A stretch of 64,000 bases of DNA from Mrakia gelida (taxonomy: Eukaryota > Basidiomycota > Tremellomycetes > Cystofilobasidiales > Mrakiaceae). This document shows, one piece after another, positions 12,224-24,470 of the stretch. The position numbers were made by a program, and so were the translations under genes. The notes below the pieces were generated by a model. It saw only the letters and a list, made by a program, of their open reading frames with translations. It did not search any database and was not told the DNA's origin. The DNA lies in contig BRON01000010.1 in the NCBI GenBank assembly GCA_024345305.1, forward strand, positions 1,178,001 through 1,242,000. The letters run 5' to 3'. How positions within the stretch are numbered: position 1 is the stretch's first letter; each line of letters begins with the position of its first letter.

Positions 12224-13171
12224 ATGTCCCCTACCATCCTCGTCATCGGCGCAACCGGAAACACTGGTCGAAGCGTCGTCTCCACCCTCTCCAAGCTCAT
12301 CAACGACGGCTCGTACGACATCGTCGCCCTCACTCGATCCCTCAAGTCGGACGCTTCCAACCAGCTCGCTTCCCTCCCCAACGTCAAGGTCGTCGAACAA
12401 GATTGGACAGAAATCACCGCCGGCTGGCTCGTCGAGCAGAACGTCGAAAAGGTCTTCATCGCTTCCCACAACGGTCCCTCCCAGTTCACGGACGAGTCCG
12501 GTCTTCATCTCGCTCTCCTCGACGCCAAAGTCCGATACGTCGTCCGGATCTCAACCAACGACGCAGCCATGGGACCTTCAAGTCAAATCTTCTACGGTCG
12601 AACTCACTGGGCCATCGAAAACCTTCTCTCTCAACCCGAGTTCAAGCCCCTTCGATGGACCTCCCTCCGACCCAACTTCTTCTCCGTCAGCCTCCTCCAG
12701 TCCGAAGCCGAATGGATCAAAACCTACTGTCAAACAGGACATATTGGACCCCTCAACCTCGCCATCGATAAGGACGCCCAAGTCGGCATCATCGACCCTC
12801 AAGACGTAGGCGTCCTCGCAGCTCACCTCCTCCTCCTCGACGCGTCGGAGTCGGAGAAGCACAACAACAAGAGGTACACCGTTTCTGGACCCGAGGACTA
12901 CACTGGAGCTAAGGTCCTCGAGCTCGTGGAGCGGATCGCTGGAGTCGAGATCCCTGAGGAGAAGGTCACCTATCGATACATGGGTTGGCTGGACGAACTC
13001 ACGAAGACGGGACAGATCTCGCTCAAAGTTCTACCCTCGGCGGAGGATTTCAGCCTTACGCTTTGGAGCGGGAGATCGTCTACGAGGAACACTCCCACGG
13101 ATCCGGCGGCGCTTGAGCTGGCGGCGCCGAAGACTGGGATGGAGGCTGCGCTGAGGAGGATGTTGGAGTGA
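12224..13171 (+). CDS. NmrA-like NAD(P)-binding Rossmann protein
   Basis: A single exon of 315 residues, the only intronless gene in the window. The N-terminus MSPTILVIGATGNTGRSVVS has the GxxGxxG dinucleotide-binding turn of the atypical short-chain dehydrogenase family. YGRTHWAIENLL, RWTSLRPNFF and the later YTVSGPEDYTG segment match the NmrA/NAD(P)H-quinone oxidoreductase-like layout. Members act as redox sensors or reductases, and a catalytic Tyr-Lys pair is not clearly present, so either a reductase or a cofactor-sensing regulator is possible. The absence of introns in such an intron-rich neighbourhood could mean retrocopy or transfer, but GC content and codon use look like those of the neighbours. 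Confidence 0.85.
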   Translation: MSPTILVIGATGNTGRSVVSTLSKLINDGSYDIVALTRSLKSDASNQLASLPNVKVVEQDWTEITAGWLVEQNVEKVFIASHNGPSQFTDESGLHLALLDAKVRYVVRISTNDAAMGPSSQIFYGRTHWAIENLLSQPEFKPLRWTSLRPNFFSVSLLQSEAEWIKTYCQTGHIGPLNLAIDKDAQVGIIDPQDVGVLAAHLLLLDASESEKHNNKRYTVSGPEDYTGAKVLELVERIAGVEIPEEKVTYRYMGWLDELTKTGQISLKVLPSAEDFSLTLWSGRSSTRNTPTDPAALELAAPKTGMEAALRRMLE

Positions 13172-13607
13172 GGGGGTTGGGTCGGGTCGCGTCGAGGTCG
13201 ATTAGAGTTGTTCTTGTTCGCTGCATTTACCACCATCCATTCAGCTCAGGATCGTCTCCCTATCGTTCTCTCGTGTACATCCTCCATTGCTACATCGCTT
13301 GCCCCATCTCTCTAGATCAGTAGTCTTGCTCTCGTTCGTTCGTTCGTTCCTCGCTTCAATCGCCCTCTGTCTTGCTCGTCTCGAAACCGTTCAAAGAAAG
13401 ATCCCACGACATCGAATTAACCGAACCGATAACTAGATAAAGCGAAAGCAGAGATCACGAAAATACGGGAGAAAGAGAGAGCAGGACGAACGATACTAGA
13501 TTGAAAGCAAGGGCAACGAGAGAAGCACAACACGGCGAAGCAAAAAGAAACGAGATTACGCAAAAACAAGAACTGGACTAGATAAGACCTCTTTAGCGGT
13601 CAGAAGA
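13172..13607. other. Convergent intergenic region
   Basis: This 436-nt stretch lies between 3' ends, with the NmrA-like gene entering from the left and the vezatin-like gene ending from the right. It holds only UTR-like sequence, including a short GTTC microrepeat near 13340. No gene is supported. Confidence 0.55.
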
Positions 13608-16600
13608 TCAACTCCTCTCCTCCTCCTCAACTCTGCTACTCTCCCCCCTCTCCCCACTCCCACCCAGCGTACTCTCACTCCCTCCGCAACCCAAGCCCTC
13701 AAGATCCCTCCTCTCCTCTTCTTCCTCCTCCTCCTCCATGTCCGAAATCGCGTCTGCATCACCGTCCGAGGATCCTGAGGAGAGTGCTGGTAGGGAAGAT
13801 CGGTTCGGTGGGGGCGGGAGTCCGAATCCGAACGAGGTGTGGAAGGGCGAAGAGGAAGGTGGGGAGGAGAGGACGGGAGAGGAGGGCTGTTGTGCGTTGG
13901 TGTTGGGGGAGGAGCGAGATGGGAAGCGAGAGGAGGAAGAGAGGGGAGGGGTGGTGTAGGATTTGGATTGGTGCGAGGAAGAGGCGAGAGGTCGATCTTC
14001 TTGTTCCTCGTCGTCGAACGACGAACCGACGGGACCCTTCATCCTTCGCAGCTCGCTCATCAGACCCTTCAACTCCAGCACCACATCTCCCATTCCTGCT
14101 CGACCACCCGACGTTCTCTCCACCTCCACCTGCGTGGCCTTCTCCTCCCTCTCCAGACGAGCAAGTCGGATCCTCTCCTCCCTCGAGATGGTCGACTGAG
14201 GTCGGGAAGGAGCAGGACGCGTTGTCTCTCCAGCGAAGAGCTCCTCTCGTCCAACGGGAGCGAGCTGGTTCTCCTCGATGAGGTGAAGAGTCACGTCGTC
14301 CTCCGTCTCCTCGACCTCAGCGGCGGTGGTCGAAAGGAGAGGGTCCTCCTCCGTCGAAGGGTCGAGTAGGCTGTCGAACGTCCGATCCACAACGACGGCC
14401 GAACGAGGTTCCCTCCTTCCTCCGACGATTTGATCCTTCGAGGTAGACATTTCCTCCCTTCCCCTCTCCCAAACCCTCACCATCCCACCGAGATCCTCCC
14501 TCAACCCTTCCCACGTATCCTCCCAGTCCGAATCGTCCTCGTCCGCCTCGTTCAACTTCGCTGACAGCTCGACCACCTCCGCCTGCAACGACCCGACCCA
14601 CTCCCGTCGCTGCTGGGACTTGGACTTGCTTCTCGGAGCCCAGCCCTCTCCCTCTCCTCCTCCTCCTCCTCCGAGTTTCGACAAGCTGATCTCCCTTGAG
14701 ATCTCGATCCTCGCGTCTCTGAAGCCATCGAGCAGCGAGAGGACGAGACCTCGGACTTCGTCCCAGTAGTCCGACGAGGTCTCGCGACGAAGAGCGAGGA
14801 GGGAGACGAGGGTGTGTCGACGGCGGGTGTGAAGGGTGAGGAAGGTGGAGAGGAGGTGAGGGTGGGAGAGGGGAGATGGTTCGGAGGAAGAGTCGTCCTC
14901 GTCTTCGTCCGCTTCGGAGAGGAGGTAAGGGGATCGAGAGGGCGAGTCGAGGAAGGGTGAGGAGAGACTGGAGTTGTAGGAGGGTCGATGGATGAGGGAT
15001 GCTGGACGACTCCGTCGAGCTGAGAGAGGAAGAGGATGGGAGGTCGTTCGAGCCAACGGGCTGCTGGCGGAGTGGGAGGAGTCCTTCGTCGCCGCCGTCG
15101 TCGCGTCGTCCCCAGTTCTCGCCCCATCCTCTATTCCCGACTCCGACTCCCATTCCGACTCTGATTCGATGAGGGGACGAGGCTGGGACGGGAGGGTTGT
15201 CCTTCGAGTCCGTGTCCGCGACGGCGAGTACTGGGAGGAGGGAGAAGGAGGGCCGATGGTGAGGGACGAAGGTGGACCTCGAGGTTTCCGTGAGGGTGAG
15301 TCGGTTGCGGACTGAGGGACGTAGAGGAGGCCTTGGTGGGAGAGCCGTTTCCGAGATTGGGACATCGAGGTGGAAGAATCGAAGTTGAGGGAGGGCGCTC
15401 GACGTATGGAGGAGGAGGGTGACGTGGGAGGAGAGAAGGAGGATTCAGCGAGGAGGGAGGGAAGGAGGGCTGATGGTTGACTCGCTCCTCCTCCTCCGCT
15501 TGGTGAGAAGCTCGAGAAGTTGGAAGGAGGAGGTGGAGATCGAAGACCTTGAGGTGTTCCTCTCGTCGACGGCGTCCAGGTTTGACGTTTGCTGGTTCGA
15601 GGAGTCCGGGGAGGCAACGCGGTGAACTTGACGGGAGGCAACGACTCTCCTCCTGATTCTGCTCCTGAGGAGATCGTGCTCGTTCCGCTGGGTTCCCTCG
15701 ATCTCGGTGGAGAGACGAATCTGTTGAGACTTGGACGGATGGGAGCGGACATCCTCTTGGCGTGAGGGCTGCTGGCGAAGGGTCGAAGGCCAGAGGAGGT
15801 GACGGAGGTGGTGGGAGAGGGAGGAGGTTGGGAGGTGTTGGAGGTCGAGAGGCCGTACATGCTCGAGAGGATGGAGAGTTCGAAGATTGAGGTAAGAGGT
15901 AGGAGGGTTTGGGTGGTGGTGTTGGAAAGGTTCGTGAGGGAGATGAGCTGGGAGAGGAGCGTTTGACGAAGAGGAGAGAGGGGAAGGGAGGGGAGGTCCG
16001 TTTGAGTCGTTGAGGAGGACCTGCAAGAGCCACGAACGATACGACAACGTCAGAAGTCCTTCTCCAGCACCTCAGAAGATTACGAGCAGCAAATGAACTC
16101 ACGAGCTCGGCTCCGTGCTACTGATCCTGGCCAACGCAGCGTTCACGCTTCGATCGAACCCTTCCGCTTCCAACACCAGCTCCTTCAAGCTCTCCACCGC
16201 CTCCCTCTGCGAGCTGCATCCCTTCCCTTCCACCGCATCCTCTCCATCTTTCCGACCAGGAGAACTTGATGGAGCTACCTTGACGAGGAGGGACAGGCCG
16301 AGCGCCAGCAAAGCGAGAGGGAGGAAGAGGAGCGAGCGCCAAAGCGACGGTATCGGTAGCACGAGCGAGATAAGAGGTAGGCAACCCAGTAGGACGAGTT
16401 TATGAGGGTTGGGAGGTGTTGGAGAATCGAGTTCGATTGAGGAGAGGGTTGAGGGAGTGAGCTCGAGGGAGGAGGAGGGAAGGGTCTCGGCTGGGTCCGT
16501 CTCGAGTTCGGTTGCTCTTGGGAGGGTCGAGTCGAGGAGGGAGGAGGAACAGATAATGTACTTGTAACGATCTGTTAGGGAGGTCCTCTTGGGAGTGATG

Positions 16601-17000
16601 GGAGAGAGTCCAAGAAGGTTGATCTAGTAGTAGAACGAGAGGAGTCAGTCTCAGCTCCAACGGTCCTCCTTCTCTTGAGCTCCCTCCTTCCCCCTTCTTC
16701 CCATCGTGCTAAGACTCACGAGATCGGAGGGCAAGAGAGCCAGTATCCTCCAGCAGATCTCCTCCCATAAACGAGGGTTGAGAGCGAGCTTGAACTCTGC
16801 TGGCGAGCCCCAACTTCCAGGAGCAGAAGCTTCGACTTCAACAACCTCCTCGACCGTTGCGAGCTCGGTTTCCTCCTCGATGTGCGACTCTGCAGGAACG
16901 AACTAGGTCAGCGCGCTGCTCCTCGTTCAGAGGGCTTGAGATGCTCACCTTTGAGGTACTCGTCGAGAGGAGAGCCTTCGTAGACGATAGAATCCGTCAT
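13608..17000 (-). CDS. Vezatin-like (myosin-binding domain) membrane protein
   Basis: Four exons: complement(join(13608..16020,16103..16623,16720..16889,16949..17000)), 1051 residues. The N-terminus reads MTDSIVYEGSPLDEYLK. Around residues 150-190 there are two closely spaced hydrophobic helices, suggesting a membrane hairpin. They are followed by a helical stretch with SLKELVLEAEGFDRSVNAAL and then RQTLLSQLISLTNLSNTTTQ. The remaining 700 residues are Ser/Pro-rich and disordered, with acidic runs and one coiled-coil-like part near the C-terminus. The layout (SPLxEYL start, twin helices, then an amphipathic region) resembles fungal vezatin/Inp2-type proteins that tether organelles to myosin. 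I rank that as probable, not proven. The large last exon carries long open frames on both strands because of its composition; only the one continuing from exon 3 joins correctly. Confidence 0.62.
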
Positions 17001-17357
17001 GCAGCAGCTTGAAGTGGTTGAAGGAGAGGAGGTCGTCGAGCTCCCTCCAGCCTCCCTGTTGTTTTCGAACCGTCGCCACGCGGCTCTCTTTCCTTCGCTT
17101 TCTTTTCTCCGGTCGTTCGGTGAGTCGTCTAGTTGAAAATTAATCGAGAGTGTGTGTAGAAGGCTAGGGCCGCATCGAAAGGGATACAGGGTAGGAGAAA
17201 ATGGAAACAGGGGAGAGGGAGAAGGGTCGCGACGGTGAAGAGGAAACGAAATGGGACGAGGGCGAGGAAGGAAGGACGACGCGACGAGGGGGATGTAGGT
17301 AGGTAGGGGTAGTGGTAGGTAAGCGAGAGGGGACGAGAGTCGAGGATTCTACTGAGT
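17001..17357. other. Intergenic, vezatin-like promoter side
   Basis: This 357-nt stretch lies between two minus-strand genes. It contains the promoter of the vezatin-like gene and the 3' UTR of the four-helix membrane protein. No gene signal. Confidence 0.5.
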
Positions 17358-18873
17358 TTAGACGGCGTTTCCTCCGGTCTTGGCCTGCTCGACGAGCACA
17401 AAACAAAGGGAAAGGAGTCAGTCGATGGGCGAAAAGGCGACGCGTCTGAGAGAGAAACGAGGGACTGGGAACGAACAGCAGCCTTCTCCTCGGCGATCTG
17501 GGTAGGATCTTGAAGAGGGCAAAGGTTGTCGACGGGGACGTTCCATCCACTCTGTCGGTTCGTCCACGGGAGAGTCTTGTGCTTTCCGGCGAGGATGCAG
17601 ACGTTGATGAAGTAGAGGGAGCTGGGGAGACGGAAAACGAAGTCAGCGATGAAGAGGAGAGGAGTAGGTCGGGGAAGAAGGAGAGGGGTTACTCACAAGA
17701 GTCCGAAGTCGGTCCAAGTGAAGGCGATAAGAGCTCGGTACCTGAGATGGGCAACGAAGAACGAGGGAGGGAGTTAGTTGATCACGTCGTCGTCGAGCGG
17801 TCGAGAGATGAGGGCTTCAACGGCTCACCTTCCTTGGCAACCAACGGGGAAGTCACCCTGTAAGAGTAGGAAAGGGATCAAGGCGAGTGAGCTCGAGTCC
17901 GAGTCAAGGCCGAAGGGCTGAAGATCGAGAAGTCGAGGGTGAAAGACGTGAACACAAAACTCACAGACGAAGGGCAGTTGTTAGGTCCGTCGAACTCGAG
18001 AACAGCGTAGGCGACAGCAAGACCTGTTGGTAGTGTTGTTGAAGGAACAGAAGAGGTAGAGAGAGAGGGAGAGGCAGGGAGGTGGTAAAAAAAGAAGACG
18101 ACGACGACGTCAAGTCAGCTTCGACTTGTTTCGTTTCACCGACGCTCCCCCCAACCCTCTCTTCGTCCTCGTTTGACCTCACCGAAGACGTAGGCGATCA
18201 AGCAGGCGATGTAGGCGATGGTGATCTTAGCCTAGGAAGGTTCGAACCAAAGTCGAGAGAGAGAGCCAGAGGACGAGTCAGTCTGGTGGTTTCGACGACG
18301 AAGACTTCATTCTTTTGAACCCCCGCAAGGTCAAGGATGCGAACCTTGAAGACGGCGTGGTGTCCCAAGCAGATTACTTTGGATAAGGGAAGAGGAGAAG
18401 GAGGAAGAGAGAAAGGGAAAGAGGGACGTCAGCTTCGACTCTTCGACCAAACCTCCCCGCTCTCAGCTGGTCGAAGTCTCGAGCACTCACGTCCCAAGAA
18501 CCAGACGTTTGCGATCATCCCCAGTACCAGAGTAGCAGGGTCAATCTTGTTATAGTCTCCGTTGAAGGCTACGTTTCGTCGGATGTTGATGGCGGCCAAA
18601 ATCCAGGTGCTAGGAGAGGGAGGAGAAGAGGAAGGTCGGTCGGGTGGAGCTCGGAGAACACGAGCTAGGGCGTGGGAGTGTGAGAGAGGGAGAGAGAAGC
18701 TCACGCAAAGGACATAACAGTGCAGAGCAACCCGAAGAGGAAGATACCCAGGTGGAGAGTTTCAGTTCTGTCGACAAGGGAGAAGGGAAGGAGAGGTGGA
18801 AGGAAAACGTTAGCTCGAGAGCAGAGGGACGCGACCTCGTCTAGCTCAGCTCGACTCGGACTCACGACATCAT
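17358..18873 (-). CDS. Small four-transmembrane-helix protein, function unknown
   Basis: Ten exons: complement(join(17358..17384,17477..17621,17697..17741,17829..17857,17965..18023,18183..18231,18345..18376,18491..18609,18705..18767,18866..18873)), 191 residues. The first exon is 8 nt (ATGATGTC). Four hydrophobic segments are visible: LHLGIFLFGLLCTVMSF, LVLGMIANVWFLGLICLG, ITIAYIACLIAYVFGLAVAY and ALIAFTWTDFGLFSLYFI. A Cys-containing loop (NNCPSS, VGCQGR) lies between helices 3 and 4. The C-terminal tail is soluble and ends in TGGNAV. The topology recalls MARVEL-like or Nce102-like tetraspanning proteins, but no diagnostic motif is present, so I leave the function open. It lies in a run of minus-strand membrane genes next to the mechanosensitive channel. 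Confidence 0.75.
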
Positions 18874-19298
18874 TGAGTTGTGAGTAAGAGCTGTAAGAGG
18901 AAGGGGGTGTAGTTTTCTTGAGAAGGGAGGTAGTGGGGTGATGGGAGTCAGAAGCGAAATGACCTTCCGAAAAGCGAAAAGCTTATGTGGAGGAATACAC
19001 AAAAACCAACGTCACCCCTTCCTCGACTCTTCCGTCCGATCTGCCGTCGTCCGTCTCGTCGCCAAATGTACCTCAGCTCGCTCCGTGTTTTTCCCAACCC
19101 CCACCTCGGTGTACTTCATAGAGAGCGACGTCGAAAGAAGAAGGCAAAGTCTGGATCGGATAGAGCAAGGGCGTTAAAAAGGAACGAGATTCATGCGAGC
19201 GAGCGAGGTCTGAGAGGAAGAGCGAGAGGGAGGGAAGAGAGACGACGAGCTCTGTATGCAAAGATGGATGGATGGGATGGAATGATGTCGTGCGGGGT
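18874..19298. other. Intergenic, four-helix gene promoter and MscS 3' side
   Basis: This 425-nt stretch contains the upstream region of the four-helix gene and the 3' UTR of the MscS gene. Short frames only. Confidence 0.5.
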
Positions 19299-22200
19299 TT
19301 ATCGAGACGTTCTAGTGTTTACGGAGAGAGATGGGCGACCACTGGGGAAACCAAAACAAAAGCGAAGAGCGTCAGATCAGGTCAGGAAGAGCGAGACCTC
19401 GGCGATCTCGAACAACAACAGAGGGAGGACGACTCACGCGCCAGGAGCATTCAGATGTCCTGTACTAGAGTAAGGTCCACCAGATCCAGCGTTTCCGAAC
19501 TCTAGAGCTCCAGGAGGAAGGGCTAGGGAGGAAAAGAAAGAGGGAGGTCAGGATCGGACATGGACGAAAATGGACGCGTTCGAGGAGGGAAGGTCGCGGA
19601 ACTTGAGAAACTCACGTCTCATCGGTCCTCCTGAACCATCCTCGATCCCCGAAGGCCAGATGACGGGTTGGATAGGCAACGAGTAGGTGACCTCGAGGTC
19701 TTCCAGGAAGCCTTTGAGGGCCTTCATGAAAGCAGTTCGGCGTCCCCACTGTTCGGCGAAGAAACGAAGGGAAACGGTCAGTTGCGAGTCGAGAAAAACG
19801 ATCCAGCTCGACTCGAGCTAGAGGGAAGTAGCAGATTTTTGAACTTACACGTCCACCCCAGTCTTGCCAGTTATTCCTGTGTTCGATCGCGATGTTGATG
19901 GCGATAGCGTTCTGTTTTGTGATGCTGTCGATGTCGAGTTGCTGGAGGAGTAGAGTAACAGAATCGAGGTCAGTTCGCTTGCCGTCTTCTTCCGAGCAGC
20001 AGCTCTGTAGAACTCACCATTCCTCCTCCCCACTCTCGAGAGTTCTCCGTAAGGTAAGCCTTAACTCGAGTCTTGAGATCCTCGATGACGTCCAGAGGGG
20101 TGTCGTAACTTGAGAAGAAGAAGAAGGAGAGTTGGAAGTCAGTTTTCGTATCGTTCCATTCGCGCTCGTGCTCCTTCGAGCTCGAACCCAGACTCTCTCG
20201 GAGTGGGACAACTAGAGCGATGGGAGAGGGTCTGGCTCGAGGAGGAGAAGGAAGAACCGAGAAAGAGAGCTCACGAGATCTGAATCGACGTGACTTCCCA
20301 CATCGCGCGAGACCGACGGATGTTGTGGATGAGTTTCGAAGTCGCGAGTAGAGCGTTGGGAGCGATGATCTCCTGTCCGTCGACACGTCGGAAGGTGGTG
20401 GATACGAGTCCGAACTCCTTGACGAAGAGCCAGTCTTCGTCGATCAAAACGAGATCTCCAACGTCGAAGGCGCTGGGAGGAGGAGGAGGAGGAGGAGGAG
20501 GGTCGAAGTCAGGACGACCGCTTCAAGGCAGAAATAAGAGGTAGACTCCACTCACTGGGTAGCGAAGATGAAAATTAGACTCTCGAAGAGAGTCTTGGCA
20601 CTGTTGGCGAAGATGAAGGAGAATCCGAGGCTGAGGAACGAGAGGAGCGAGAGGATGGTCAGCGACGCGTCCAGCCTTCATCGTTCGATCCCCACCACCA
20701 CTCCAAGATCAGGAACGAAGAAGACGGAGAAGCGAAACTCACACAATGGTAGAAAGAGGAACCAGCGAAGCGACCGTCGACGACCGATTGAAGATCAACA
20801 TCGCAGCGAAAATGAAAATAATCACTCCCACTCCGAGCAGAACTCCATCCAGCTTCGAGATCGCACTACTCATATCCGCCAGGGAAGCAGTCAGAGACTT
20901 CCTCTCTCGGTAGATCCTCTGAACGGCACTCCTCATCTCCCGCTTGGAGACGTCGCCGTTGTCGTCCGAGTCGAAGTGTCGGAAGGCGGATTTCGCGTCT
21001 TCCATGTTTCGGAAGTACTGCGAAACGAACGAACGACGAGACAAGGGGGAAAGCGAGGGAGAGGCGAGTTAGTAACGGAAGGTGTGAGGGGAGAGGAGAA
21101 AGGAAGCAGAGGAGGAGAGAAGGAAGGAAGGGACGAACGGGCAAGAAATCCTCAACGATCAAAACTCGCTCTCCATCGACGTCCCCAGTCCTCTCCTTCT
21201 CCAAGTTGGCGAACAGTTTCCTAGCGAGTTGACGAGCAGACGATAACGATCCTGCAAAAACCAAACCCAAACCAAGCCCAAGGGTCAGCTTCCCGCTCGG
21301 TTCGAAACGCAGAACCCGCCCCCAAAAGCACGACGCGTCTCGCTCGCCTCGACTCGACTCGACTCGACTCGCGTCTCGTCTCGTCTCTCGAAACTCACCA
21401 ATCTCCGGCCCCTTCCCAAACATCCCCTTATTCGCAAACTCCTTCAAACTCTTCCCCAACCCTCCCACCATCTTAGCAGCCACGTTCTTCTTCTTCTTCT
21501 TAGTCTCTTCCCTCTTCTCCTCCTTCCTCTCCTCCCTCCTCGCCCTTATCCCAAACCGACTCCTCCTCTTCTTCCCCTCCTCGGTGTTCACCCCTCCCTC
21601 GGGCCCCTTCTCGTTCACCAAAGGAGAGGGAGTGCCGGGAGCGTAGCCGAAGTCCATGGGTGCTGGGGAACCAGGACGGGAGTGGGAGGGAGTGTTGGTG
21701 GTGTTGGTGTTGGAGTTGGAGTGGGATTTGTTGCGGTTGTGGTGGAAGCCGTGATGGTTCGGTCGAGCGTAGATTCGGGGGACGGCGTTGGAGAGTTTGT
21801 CTGCAGGGGCCGTGGTGAGAGGAAGGAGGACGAGTCAGTTCGAAGCTGAGCATCGAGCTAGTCGAGCTAGTCCAGAGGAGGACGAGGAAAGGGACGCGAC
21901 GAGGGAGGAGGGAAGGACGAACCGAGAGCTCGAAGGGCACTGTGGTTCTCCTCGAGACGATCCTTGAGACTCGTACTGGGAATCGAAACCGAAGTCGTAG
22001 CGACGAGTTAGGTTTTTGAACGAAGTGGAGGAAGCGGGGAAGACGACGCGACTCACGCATGGAAACCAATCGCGACGACCTGCAAGAAGAACTTCTCCAC
22101 CAGCAGAATCAACGAAGCAGCGAAAAGAGCCTGTGGCCAAAACGAAAACGGATCGAGCGGTCAGCTTCAGCTTCAGCGAACGAACGAGCGACAGTCACTC

Positions 22201-23574
22201 GAACAAAGGAAGAGAAGGACGAACCATCATCACCCGATTGATATAAACCCAGTAGTTCCCTGGCGGGCTAACAGCCGCTCGAACAACAGACAGTACCACC
22301 CAGGCGAAGACAACTTGAAGCAAAAGCTTGAGCCAGCCGAGAATCGAGATGAGGAGCTGGCGAACGGCAAAGCAAAAACGAAACGTAAGTTTCGAGCTCG
22401 CTCGGGACGAAGAGAGAAAATGGGAGGGGAGAAACGAGATGGAACGAACCTCGACGTAGGACTTGATCTTCTCTGGTACTCGACCCATCGAGTAGAGGAT
22501 GATCATAACTGCGAAGCAAGAGAGGAGCGAGAGTTGAGGTCAGAAGAGTTCGAACGAGAGGGTCGAGATCGAGAGCGAGAGCGAGACTCACTGAAAACGT
22601 TCGGCAGGAAATCGACGATGACGGAGGTAGCACATCCGACGGCCCAGCCGATGCAGAGGAAGAGGGACCTGTGAACGAAAATGTAAGAGCTGTCAGATCG
22701 GTTCGTTCGCGAGCGAGAGGGTCGAAAGAAGATCGAGACTCGACTCGACTCACCAAGCCTGCACCTCCGTCTTCGCTGGGTTTCCCTTGTACTCCACCGT
22801 CACCACCACGAAAGGAACGATAGCTACTCCACATCCGAACATCGCTACGATGATGGTTCTGTTATTCGAACCAACAGCGAAACGAAACGAAACAAAAGAT
22901 CAGCTCGGCCGCCTTCCCTCTCTCCTGCCTCCCCAGCGACCTAGGGACGCGTGGACGCACCTAAACCACCTCGACAAACTCATCAACCAAAGATAAACTC
23001 TCCTCCCCCTCTTCGCCCTATGTTTCCCTCTCACCATCCCCGTAGCATCCTCCTTCTCCTTCTCCAACGCATCGTCCTCGTCCCAATCGAACTCGTCCTC
23101 CGAGTCCGTTGCAGTCAACCCATCGTCGCTGCTCTCGTTCCCGCTTCGCACACTTCCTCCGTCGGACCCGGAACCGGAGTTGTTGAGCGGTTGCTGGTAA
23201 GCTGGACGAGGGGGTTGGAACTCTTCGTCGAGCTCCTCCTTCGACGATGGAGGGTAAGGGTTGGTGTTGAGGTTGGAACGAGACCCAAAGTCCTGCATAG
23301 CGTAGGAAGCCTGTTGTTCCTGAGCGAGACGTTGCTGTTCGTTCTCGTGGGAGTTGGAGGAGACGGAGGAGTAGGAGGTTTCCTTGTGCGAGGAAGAGGA
23401 GTTTTTGGGCGGTGGGGATGAGTAGGAGGAACGCTTGGTGTTTGACGGAGGGGAGGGAGGTGAGTTTGTGAAGGAAGGGATCGTTGGACGAGGAGGGGAG
23501 GAAGAGAACATCGTTCGATCGGAATCCATCGTTCGTTGAGCTTGAGACTTGTCGAAGGGGAGGTCCGTGGACAT
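19299..23574 (-). CDS. MscS-type mechanosensitive ion channel with EF-hand (Msy1/Msy2-like)
   Basis: Seventeen exons: complement(join(19299..19341,19438..19522,19616..19748,19849..19941,20018..20108,20275..20472,20556..20630,20743..21017,21139..21251,21399..21800,21923..21975,22057..22130,22225..22356,22450..22508,22592..22668,22754..22858,22961..23574)), 873 residues. Order: a disordered acidic N-terminus of about 200 residues; several transmembrane helices; a basic linker with a KKKKK run; an EF-hand FDSDDNGDVSKREM at about residues 559-572 with D-x-D-x-N-x-D and E at position 12; then the MscS pore and beta domain, including FANSAKTLFESL, HAFDVGDLVLID and NALLATSKLI. This is the fungal ER/plasma membrane family that responds to hypo-osmotic swelling and modulates Ca2+. 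One acceptor is AAG (20109). The intron phases close perfectly across all joins. Confidence 0.93.
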
Positions 23575-24470
23575 CGTAGGAACGAGGGAGGGAGGAGGGT
23601 TGCGTTGCCGCGGTAGGAGGGAGGGCTGAGTTTCTGGGGTGAAGAGGGTGAGGTGAAAGCAGGGTTGGGCGGCTGTAGAGATGAGGAAGAAGAAGAAGAC
23701 GCCGAAGAGATATGGATCAGCTTGATGGTTTCATCCAAGGAAACGAAGATCTTGGAGAGCACTTGAGCCAGGGATCTGCTGGCGAGCGAGAAGGAGAGGA
23801 AGGAAGGAGAACGAAGAGAGAGCTCAACTCTCCCTCTCCTCCTTCTCTCCGACAGCTCGACCCTCTCATCCCTCTCCCTGCTCTGCACTCGCCACCCTCG
23901 CTCCAACCTCTACCAGCACGAGCGCCTCTCCATCTTCCCAGCGTTCCCTCCTCCTCCCTTCCCTTCCAGCTCTCAACAACAGATCCAAACCAAACCGACG
24001 ATCCTCCCTCCTCCTCCTCCTGCGCTCTTCTTCCTCCTCCTTGGCCTTAGCCTCTCTCTCTCCCTCCCCTCCGCGTTCCTGCCTTATACTCACAGAGACT
24101 TAGGTGTTACAAGTGAATGGAAGGTTCTGGCAAGCTCAGACGAAAAAAAAAAAGGAGACAGTCGCGGTTCGGCAAGAGAAAGAAAGCCAGCGAAAGCGAA
24201 ACTTGGCCTTCGGTCGGTCGCCGTTTCTGCGTGCGTTCGAGGTCTCCAGGTTGGTGACGATGAGGGGAGAAAGTCAAACTGACCCTCATCTCGCAAGGAG
24301 AGGTCTGTGAGGTCGCTGCTGTTACAGAACAGGGGAAGGGTAGATGTATGGTAGTCGTGAAAAATCATGAATCGTCTCTCCCTACATCCTCGCTCTGGTG
24401 TTGGTGGGTGCGAGGCTACGTCGACGTCGCTCGAACTCAAAACAACCTCGACGACGCCGACCTTCGAGCA
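23575..24470. other. Intergenic, MscS upstream / SNX4 3' side
   Basis: This 896-nt stretch is one of the larger gaps. It has C/T-rich and A-rich runs (an A tract near 24145) and several short open frames on both strands without splice-consistent structure. It probably holds the MscS promoter, its 5' UTR and the SNX4 3' UTR. Confidence 0.5.

Noticed and set aside
14317..16102. Long open frames in other frames of the vezatin-like gene's large exon (for example 14317-15153 and 15131-16102)
   Set aside because: They arise from Ser/Pro/Arg-rich codon composition. Only the frame ending at 13608 joins in phase to the upstream membrane-helix exon.
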